DNA of 5,311 nucleotides from Alphaproteobacteria bacterium (GTDB lineage Bacteria > Pseudomonadota > Alphaproteobacteria > Rhizobiales > Beijerinckiaceae): assembly GCA_009920595.1 (NCBI GenBank), contig RFZR01000129.1, forward strand, positions 1-5,311, read 5' to 3'. Every line of letters begins with the position of its first letter. The stretch's first letter is position 1. Positions 1 to 5,311 of this stretch are shown piece by piece. Position numbers and translations under genes: made by a program. The notes below the pieces were generated by a model, which was not told the origin of the DNA, ran no database searches, and saw nothing but the letters and a program-made list of their open reading frames with translations.

Positions 1-771
1 GATACGCTTGCAGGGCTTCGTTATGCAAAGGCGCAAGGCCAATATATTCTATCTGTTGTGAATGTGCCGACCTCTTCCATCGCGCGCGAGAGCGATGTTG
101 TGATCCCGACCCTTGCAGGTCCTGAAATTGGTGTCGCGTCAACAAAAGCCTTCACCTGTCAATTGACGGCGCTCGCCTGTCTTGCGCTTGCCGCAGGACG
201 CGCGCGCGGCACGCTCTCAGAAGCGGATGAGCAGGCTCTGGTCACGGATCTTGTGGCGGTTCCCGCTTTGATGGTTGAAGCGTTAAAAAGTGAAACACAC
301 ATCGAACATGTCGCGCATGATATGGCGAAAGCAAAAGATGTGCTCTATCTCGGTCGCGGCACAAGCTATCCGCTGGCGCTTGAGGGCGCGCTAAAACTTA
401 AAGAGATTTCCTATATTCATGCCGAAGCCTATGCGGCGGGCGAATTAAAACATGGCCCCATCGCTCTGATTGATGAGGATTTGCCCGTGATTGTGATTGC
501 GCCGCATGATGCGCTTTATGAGAAGACGGTTTCGAATATGCAGGAAGTGGCCGCGCGCGGCGGGCGGATCATTCTGATCTCTGATCGCGAAGGATTACAT
601 GAAGCGGGTTTGAAACCGCTAGCGGGCATTGAACTCCCAAAAATGAATCCGCGTTTTGCGCCAATCGTCTATTCCGTTCCGGTACAATTGCTCGCTTATC
701 ATGCGGCGGTTGCACTGGGTAAAGACGTGGATCAGCCGCGCAATTTGGCTAAATCGGTAACTGTCGAGTGA
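1..771 (+). CDS. glmS: Glutamine--fructose-6-phosphate aminotransferase (isomerizing), C-terminal part; 5' end outside window
   Basis: GlmS converts fructose-6-phosphate and glutamine to glucosamine-6-phosphate, the first step towards UDP-GlcNAc for peptidoglycan and lipopolysaccharide, in the cytoplasm. The frame is open from base 1, and the 256 visible residues correspond to about residues 353-608 of the roughly 608-residue E. coli enzyme. They cover the end of the first SIS domain (STKAFTCQL), the whole second SIS domain and the diagnostic tail NLAKSVTVE. Residues known to be catalytic in E. coli are kept: Lys485 and Glu488 in KLKEISY (Glu codon at 403), His493 in IHAEAY, His504 in ELKHGP (codon at 451) and Lys603, the Schiff-base lysine, near the end (codon at 751). 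The N-terminal glutaminase domain with its Cys1 nucleophile lies outside the window. The GTG at 58 is an internal valine codon, because homology continues upstream to base 1. The stop is TGA. The DUF502 gene follows after 40 bp on the same strand, so co-transcription is likely. Confidence 0.97.
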   Translation, partial: DTLAGLRYAKAQGQYILSVVNVPTSSIARESDVVIPTLAGPEIGVASTKAFTCQLTALACLALAAGRARGTLSEADEQALVTDLVAVPALMVEALKSETHIEHVAHDMAKAKDVLYLGRGTSYPLALEGALKLKEISYIHAEAYAAGELKHGPIALIDEDLPVIVIAPHDALYEKTVSNMQEVAARGGRIILISDREGLHEAGLKPLAGIELPKMNPRFAPIVYSVPVQLLAYHAAVALGKDVDQPRNLAKSVTVE

Positions 772-811
772 GCCTCTTCCGTTTCATTGTGAAGCGCGCT
801 AGATTTTTGCC

Positions 812-1549
812 ATGAGCACACAATCGCCTATGCCTCATCAACGCGAGTCTGGTCCCTTTGATCAGACTGCAACTCCGCGCGCGACAATTGGCCAGAAATT
901 ACGCGGATATTTTCTAACGGGCATCATTGTTGCCGGTCCGCTGGCAGTGACGGTTTATATTACAACTTGGATCATTGGTCTTATCGATTCTTGGTTCAAG
1001 CCCCTCATTCCCTCAGGGCTCTTTCCCGAATGGATGGTGCCTTACAATGTCCCGGGCTTAGGTCTTATCATTGCCTTTGTCAGTTTGACGCTGCTCGGAT
1101 TTTTAACAGCCAATCTTGTCGGGCGCTGGCTCATTGGTTTTGGCGAAACGCTTTTGGGCCGCATGCCTGTCGTACGCGGACTCTATAAGGGCGTGAAGCA
1201 GGTCTTTGAGACGATCTTTTCGCAGCAAGGTACGAGTTTTCGTAAAGTCGGTTTGATCGAATATCCCGGAAAAGGGCTTTGGTCTTTGGTTTTTCTTTCA
1301 ACCGCGCCTGAGGGTGAGATTCAGTCGGCCCTTCCAGGTGCGGATGAATATGTTTCGGTGTTCTTACCCTGCACGCCCAATCCGACCACAGGTTTTTTCG
1401 TTTATGTGAAACGCAAAGACGTGATTGATTTAACAATCTCGATTGATGAAGGCGCTAAGCTCATTATGTCGGCAGGGCTCATTCAACCAAGCGCTGCATC
1501 AGCGCCTGTAAAAATTTCAAACCCGTCTAACCCGCCCCAACAAGCCTGA
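812..1549 (+). CDS. DUF502 family inner-membrane protein, function unknown
   Basis: A complete 245-residue protein that I recognise as DUF502, a widespread bacterial membrane family with no established role. Residues 1-28 are polar and poorly conserved in type. Two hydrophobic segments follow, about 33-57 (from GYFLTGIIVAG) and 82-104 (GLGLIIAFVSLTLLGFL), with no obvious cleavable signal peptide. Next come the family-typical stretch RMPVVRGLYKGVKQVFETIF (117-136), a soluble domain with FRKVGLIEYPGKG, and the hallmark VFLPCTPNPTTGF (183-195), ending in VIDLTISIDEGAKLIMSAGL. The last 20 or so residues are rich in Pro, Ser and Ala and look disordered. No clear Shine-Dalgarno lies just before the ATG at 812. 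An in-frame ATG at 830 (Met7) is an alternative start, and both leave the conserved core intact. The gene lies 40 bp after glmS and probably uses its transcript. Its last 23 bp overlap the end of convergent recG. The family call is secure; the function is unknown. Confidence 0.9.
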   Translation: MSTQSPMPHQRESGPFDQTATPRATIGQKLRGYFLTGIIVAGPLAVTVYITTWIIGLIDSWFKPLIPSGLFPEWMVPYNVPGLGLIIAFVSLTLLGFLTANLVGRWLIGFGETLLGRMPVVRGLYKGVKQVFETIFSQQGTSFRKVGLIEYPGKGLWSLVFLSTAPEGEIQSALPGADEYVSVFLPCTPNPTTGFFVYVKRKDVIDLTISIDEGAKLIMSAGLIQPSAASAPVKISNPSNPPQQA

Positions 1550-3560
1550 TCGCTTCATCGCGCTCAAAAAGATAGAGAAGATTGCGAACCGCTTGTCCGC
1601 GCGCGCTTTGAAGTTTTGAATCTTTCGCAAGAAGCGCTTTGGCGTCATCACGCGCCATTGAAAGAAGGGCGCTATGTTTTGATGGTACTGCCAATCGAAA
1701 ACCGGGCATTCCGGATTGGCGTGTCCCTAAGACATCACCTTCGCCGCGCAGTTTCAAATCTTCTTCGGCAATTTCAAATCCATCTTCCGTCTTGCGCATC
1801 GTATCAATGCGTGCGCGGCCGATTTCGCCGAGAGGGCCATAAAGCAAAACACAAGATGAGCGCTCAGCGCCACGTCCGACGCGACCACGCAATTGATGAA
1901 GCTGCGCGAGACCAAAGCGCTCGGCATGTTCAATAATCATGATTGAGGCTTCGGGGACGTCAACGCCGACTTCGATCACTGTCGTCGCCACAAGAATTTT
2001 TGTTTTGCCAGAGGCAAAATCAGCCATCGCACGGTCTTTGTCTGCCCCCTTCATTTTGCCATGAACGAGGCCCACCGCATCACCATAGATCTTGCGCAAA
2101 GTGTCAGCGCGCTCTTCAACAGCGGCGAGGTCAAGATCTTCCGATTCATCAACAAGCGGACACACCCAATAGATACGACGTCCTTCCGTTAAGGGACGAT
2201 TGAGACTTTCGACAATCTCATCAAGTCGTTCTAGTGGCAAAGCCCATGTCAGAACAAGCGTGCGCGGGATCGGTGTTGCGGTCATCACGAGCATATCAAC
2301 CGCATCCCCTTTATGGGCGAGCGCTAATCTTTGATGCACGCCGAAGCGATGTTGTTCATCAATGACAGCGAGTCCAAGTTTCTTAAATTCGACAGACTCT
2401 TGAAAAAGTGCATGAGTACCAATGGCCAGTATGGTTGTTCCGTCAGCAAGCCCCGTTAAAGCCTGCGTGCGTGCGGCACCTTTCTCTCTTCCGGTCAAAA
2501 GAACAATCGAGAGGCCAATGGTGTCGGCAAAGGGTTTAAGGCGTTCAAAATGCTGCCGCGCGAGGATTTCAGTCGGTGCCATCAAAGCGGATTGCCAACC
2601 GGCTTCTGCGGCCATCACCATCGCTAGAAATGCAACAATGGTTTTTCCCGATCCCACATCACCTTGTAGAAGGCGCAACATCCGTTCGGAAGCGGCGAGG
2701 TCTTTCTTTATGTCTTCCAGTGCTGATCGTTGCGCGTCGGTTAAAGAAAAGGGAAGGGCGGCAAGTGCTGCTTTCATAAGCTGCCCGTCGCCCACGCGCG
2801 AGGTGCCCGCTTCCTTTTTCATACGCTCCCGCATGAGGAGAAGTGCTAATTGTCCGGCGAAAAGCTCATCATAGGCCAAACGCAGGCGGCTTGAGGCTTC
2901 GGGTGCCAATTCATCTTTTGATTTCGGACTATGAAGATTTTTTAATGCCTCGGCAAAGGAAGGCCATTTCTCACGCTTGATCAGAAGCGGATCGATCCAT
3001 TCTTCTAATGCGGGAATTTTGGGTAATGCCGCTTGTGATGCTTTTTGTAGTACGCGCGGATAGAGACCCGCCGTTAACCCATAAACGGGCTCAAAAGGCG
3101 GAAGTCTCGCATAGGCTTCCGCATCAAGCACACGATCCGGATGAACCATTTGTTTCTTATTGTCGAAATTCTCGATTTTTCCCGAAACGAAACGAATACT
3201 GCCAATCGGCAACATCGCTTCCACTCTCGCGCGTTGAGCGCTGAAGAAAACAAGCGTTAAATCATCTGTATCATCTTCAGTCAGCACGCGATAAGGCACG
3301 CGCGCGCGGCCTGGCGGCGAAGGTTTATGAGCCAGAACCCTCACTTCATAAGTTCCAGATTCGCCAGCGATTCCTTCGCTCAGACTGGCGTTCAAACGGC
3401 GATCAATCGCGCTATGCGGAAGATGTAACAGCACATCAATTAAACGCGCTTCTTGGCCTTGCGCGGCAAGCAGTCGATCAAAGAGGGGCGCAAGCTTAGG
3501 TCCGATTCCAGGAAGCGAACGGACAGGCGCAAACAACGGATTTAGAATTGTGGACCGCAT
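1527..3560 (-). CDS. recG: ATP-dependent DNA helicase RecG, with an apparent in-frame loss of about 22-23 residues after motif III
   Basis: RecG is a cytoplasmic SF2 helicase that remodels stalled forks and branch-migrates Holliday junctions and R-loops. The 677-residue frame begins MRSTILNPLFAPV, the usual alphaproteobacterial RecG start, with ATG at 3558-3560. An N-terminal DNA-binding region with the OB-fold wedge covers about residues 60-160. The helicase motifs are FSLTDAQRSAL (271-281), Walker A GDVGSGKT (300-307), MAPTEILARQH (327-337), the DEQH box (401-404), TATP (427-430), ATTVIEVGVDVP (525-536) and QLRGRVGRG (556-564). The RecG-type TRG motif GEGDVLGTRQSG is at 606-617. Between TATP-IPRTLVLT (ending 438) and LERLDEIV (443-450), however, the conserved block containing the D-[LM]-D-x-S and P-x-GR motifs is absent. 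E. coli RecG has 51 residues between PRTL and YWVC; this protein has 28. Adding the difference gives about 700 residues. The gene starts 2 bp after the oxidoreductase stop, with no visible Shine-Dalgarno, which suggests translational coupling. The stop is TAG. The identity is certain; whether the protein is active is doubtful. Confidence 0.96.
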   Translation of the reverse strand: MRSTILNPLFAPVRSLPGIGPKLAPLFDRLLAAQGQEARLIDVLLHLPHSAIDRRLNASLSEGIAGESGTYEVRVLAHKPSPPGRARVPYRVLTEDDTDDLTLVFFSAQRARVEAMLPIGSIRFVSGKIENFDNKKQMVHPDRVLDAEAYARLPPFEPVYGLTAGLYPRVLQKASQAALPKIPALEEWIDPLLIKREKWPSFAEALKNLHSPKSKDELAPEASSRLRLAYDELFAGQLALLLMRERMKKEAGTSRVGDGQLMKAALAALPFSLTDAQRSALEDIKKDLAASERMLRLLQGDVGSGKTIVAFLAMVMAAEAGWQSALMAPTEILARQHFERLKPFADTIGLSIVLLTGREKGAARTQALTGLADGTTILAIGTHALFQESVEFKKLGLAVIDEQHRFGVHQRLALAHKGDAVDMLVMTATPIPRTLVLTWALPLERLDEIVESLNRPLTEGRRIYWVCPLVDESEDLDLAAVEERADTLRKIYGDAVGLVHGKMKGADKDRAMADFASGKTKILVATTVIEVGVDVPEASIMIIEHAERFGLAQLHQLRGRVGRGAERSSCVLLYGPLGEIGRARIDTMRKTEDGFEIAEEDLKLRGEGDVLGTRQSGMPGFRLAVPSKHSALLSMARDDAKALLAKDSKLQSARGQAVRNLLYLFERDEAIRLVGAG
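2244..2249 (-). other. Likely junction of the in-frame deletion within recG
   Basis: The codons here encode Thr438 (ACA, 2247-2249) and Trp439 (TGG, 2244-2246). Upstream residues match the RecG sequence after motif III (TATPIPRTLVLT). Downstream residues (ALPLERLDEIV) match the start of the second helicase domain in alphaproteobacterial RecG as I remember it. The linker block that normally separates them is missing. Relatives often have a Thr just before the resumed sequence (a DTRALPLER-like string), so recombination between short ACA-containing matches is one possible route. That mechanism is inference. Confidence 0.7.
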
Positions 3561-3565
3561 GATCA
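3558..3565 (-). promoter_or_regulatory. recG: Stop-start junction (TGA-TC-ATG) coupling the oxidoreductase gene to recG
   Basis: Read on the minus strand, the oxidoreductase stop TGA (3565-3563) is followed by two bases and then the recG ATG (3560-3558). The preceding bases (CGCCTCTCTGATC) contain no purine-rich Shine-Dalgarno. This spacing, with no separate ribosome site, fits termination-reinitiation and one shared transcript. A recG promoter inside the upstream coding sequence cannot be excluded. Confidence 0.6.
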
Positions 3566-5311
3566 GAGAGGCGTTATCGCCACGCGGTTATCGTGAAAAG
3601 CGGCTCCACCGAAAGGCGCTGGCGTATCAGCACCTGTTAGACGATTGATGCCTTTACCATCTTTATAAGCCGTGTTTGGCCAAATTGATTCAGCAATGAG
3701 CACGCCGCGCACAACGCCATCGAAACAATGCACCTTCAAAGTTGTCTCGCCGCGTTGATTAAAAAGCTTCACATAAGCACCATCAGAGAGGCCATAGGTT
3801 TTCGCATCATCTGGATGGATCATTACGCTGGGTTCACCCTCACGTTCACGGGATGTTTTCGTTTCGGTAAATGTTGAGTTGAGATAATTGCGTGCTGGGC
3901 TTGTCGCAAGACGGAATGGATAGGTGTCATTCGCCTCTTCAATCACGTTCCAGTGATCAGGAAATTCGGGCATATTGGCCAAAGGCCCCATGGGCTTTCC
4001 GCCTGCGAAAGGAACGCGCGACCAATCCGGCTTGAAACGGAATTTTTTATCCGGCCAATGAAACCCATTGATGAAATGCGCATCTTCAAAAGGCGGCTGT
4101 GCATCGATATAATTTTCATCTTCCAAATCTTTGAGCGCACCCCATCCCGATTGTTGCAGCGTCCAATCAATGATCTCTCGCTCGCTCATCGTGAAAGCTT
4201 GGTGATTTGCGCCAACGCGTTTTGCAATTTCACAAAGCAAGAAATGATTGCTTTTGCATTCACCCGGGGGATCGATCAGTTTTGGACCGAAGCCAATATA
4301 TTGATGGCCACCGCCTTGATAGATGTCGTCATGTTCCGTGAACATGGTTGCCGGCAAAAGAATATCGGCGTAACGCGCGGTATCCGTCATGAATTGCTCA
4401 TGCACGACGGTGAAGAGGTCTTCGCGTTCAAATCCCATAACCACTTTATTTTGTTCAGGCGCGACGGAAACGGGATTCGTGCTTTGCACGAGAAGCGCGC
4501 GGACGGGACCACCACCGTTAAGCGCGTCGGCTTGATTGGTCAGTACTGCGCCAATGCGAGACTGATCAAGCCAGCGTGATTTGCCGGACATTTTTTCTGA
4601 GCCTTCAATCAGGCTTTTGCGCCAATGATAGATCGCACCATTATTGTGAAACGCACCGCCGCCTTCATACTTCCATGCACCGGTCACAGCGGCGATGCAG
4701 GAAGCGGCGTGCATATTCACCGCGCCATTGCGTTGGCGTGAGAAGCCATAGCCTAGCCGGAAGAATGTTTTCTTTCGTGTTCCGACGAGCTGGGCAAATT
4801 CTTCAATCGTCGCAACAGAAACACCGGTGATGGTTGATGCCCATTCCGGTGTTTTGGATTTTAAGTGTGAAGCGAATTCATGCGGATGATCAGTGTGCTT
4901 CTCAAGATATTCCCAATCCGCAAGATTGTCTCGGAAGAGGATATGCATCACCGCGCAAGCGAGTGCGCCATCAGTGCCGGGCTTTAACACAATCGGTAGA
5001 TCAGCTTGTTCCAGTGTCGGCGTGCGATAGACATCAATCGCAACGATTTTCGCAGCCCGCATTTTGCGCGCTTGAACCGCGTGGGTCATTACATTGACCT
5101 GAGTGGAGACCGCATTGGTGCCCCAGATCACAACGCAATCGGATTTCGCCATTTCACGCGGATCGGGACCCATGAGTTTACCCGTCCCCGCGATGAAACC
5201 GGGCCATGCGAGATTGATGCAGATCGTTGAATAAAACTGCGAATAATTTTTTGTATTCGTGAGCCGCTTGATGCCGTCGCGCTGAACAAGCCCCATTGTG
5301 CCGGCATAGTG
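3563..5311 (-). CDS. Molybdopterin-dependent oxidoreductase (Mo/W-bisMGD, formate dehydrogenase/BisC-like superfamily), 5' end outside window
   Basis: The last 582 residues of a large molybdopterin oxidoreductase (COG0243 type), a cofactor-dependent redox enzyme whose substrate cannot be told from sequence. The frame stays open to the window edge and reads HYAGT before the first internal Met (codon 5294-5296). Family members keep homology through that point, so that Met is not the start; about 100-120 residues, probably including an N-terminal [4Fe-4S] domain, are missing. Visible parts are YSTICINLAWPGFIAGTG, where Cys at codon 5219-5221 aligns with the position of the Mo-ligating Cys/Sec of formate dehydrogenases (my alignment); the cofactor-binding stretch SDCVVIWGTN; KIVAIDVYRTPTLEQAD; QSTNPVSVAPEQ; and the C-terminal molybdopterin dinucleotide-binding domain from about YPFRLATSPARNYLNSTF to the end (GGAAFHDNRVAITPL). 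No membrane segment is seen in the visible part. The stop is TGA, 2 bp before recG. Superfamily assignment is firm; formate dehydrogenase, thiosulfate/polysulfide reductase-like or other activity remains open. Confidence 0.92.
   Translation of the reverse strand, partial: HYAGTMGLVQRDGIKRLTNTKNYSQFYSTICINLAWPGFIAGTGKLMGPDPREMAKSDCVVIWGTNAVSTQVNVMTHAVQARKMRAAKIVAIDVYRTPTLEQADLPIVLKPGTDGALACAVMHILFRDNLADWEYLEKHTDHPHEFASHLKSKTPEWASTITGVSVATIEEFAQLVGTRKKTFFRLGYGFSRQRNGAVNMHAASCIAAVTGAWKYEGGGAFHNNGAIYHWRKSLIEGSEKMSGKSRWLDQSRIGAVLTNQADALNGGGPVRALLVQSTNPVSVAPEQNKVVMGFEREDLFTVVHEQFMTDTARYADILLPATMFTEHDDIYQGGGHQYIGFGPKLIDPPGECKSNHFLLCEIAKRVGANHQAFTMSEREIIDWTLQQSGWGALKDLEDENYIDAQPPFEDAHFINGFHWPDKKFRFKPDWSRVPFAGGKPMGPLANMPEFPDHWNVIEEANDTYPFRLATSPARNYLNSTFTETKTSREREGEPSVMIHPDDAKTYGLSDGAYVKLFNQRGETTLKVHCFDGVVRGVLIAESIWPNTAYKDGKGINRLTGADTPAPFGGAAFHDNRVAITPL

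Noticed and set aside
58..771. GTG at 58 as the start of a short SIS-domain protein
   Set aside because: The GlmS-like reading continues upstream in the same frame to base 1 (TLAGLRYAKAQGQ), so this is a truncated glmS and the GTG is an internal valine codon.
784..806. Possible terminator or promoter in the glmS-DUF502 gap
   Set aside because: The only stem (TTCA/TGAA around a 3-base loop) is 4-6 bp with wobble and is not followed directly by a T-run. No convincing -35/-10 pair is seen either.
2422..2874. 150-codon + strand open frame opposite recG
   Set aside because: It is antisense to the conserved helicase domain of RecG, with low-complexity Ser/Arg/Ala composition typical of shadow frames.
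3560..3565. Palindrome TGATCA at the recG start as an operator
   Set aside because: A six-base palindrome formed by the stop and the start bases is expected by chance; no flanking symmetry extends it.
3953..4579. 208-codon + strand open frame opposite the oxidoreductase gene
   Set aside because: It lies wholly antisense to a strongly conserved gene, its product resembles no family I know, and it has no ribosome site or neighbour logic. It is a codon-bias shadow.
3563..5296. ATG at 5296 as the true start of the molybdopterin oxidoreductase
   Set aside because: The frame stays open to the window edge and the five extra residues (HYAGT) fit the family, so the gene is simply cut by the window.

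Overview
The window looks like chromosomal DNA of an alphaproteobacterium, probably of the order Hyphomicrobiales (Rhizobiales). The evidence is the wording of the proteins (RecG start and C-terminal third, GlmS C-terminus, molybdopterin oxidoreductase) and the order glmS, DUF502 gene, convergent recG, which I recall from that group. Base composition is moderate by eye. The call rests on remembered family sequences; no search was run.

Layout: four genes fill almost the whole window. On the + strand are the 3' part of glmS (1-771, cut by the left edge) and, 40 bp later, a complete DUF502 membrane-protein gene (812-1549). On the - strand, read from the right edge, are the last 582 codons of a molybdopterin-dependent oxidoreductase (5311-3563, cut by the right edge) and, after only 2 bp, a complete recG (3560-1527). 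The two pairs converge, and the 3' ends of the DUF502 gene and recG overlap by 23 bp. There is no gene-free stretch over 40 bp, and I see no RNA gene, mobile element, CRISPR array or long repeat.

Roles: GlmS makes glucosamine-6-phosphate for peptidoglycan and lipopolysaccharide. The DUF502 protein is a predicted inner-membrane protein of unknown function. RecG is a replication-fork and recombination helicase. The oxidoreductase belongs to the large Mo/W-bisMGD family, with unknown substrate. No shared pathway joins the two pairs.

The most notable feature is inside recG. All helicase motifs are present and the frame is open throughout, but a block of about 22-23 residues that is conserved in RecG proteins, just after the TATP motif (motif III), appears to be missing in frame. 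This is either a real internal deletion that probably damages the helicase, or a sequencing/assembly artefact. I see no sign of a wholly new multi-gene system here.
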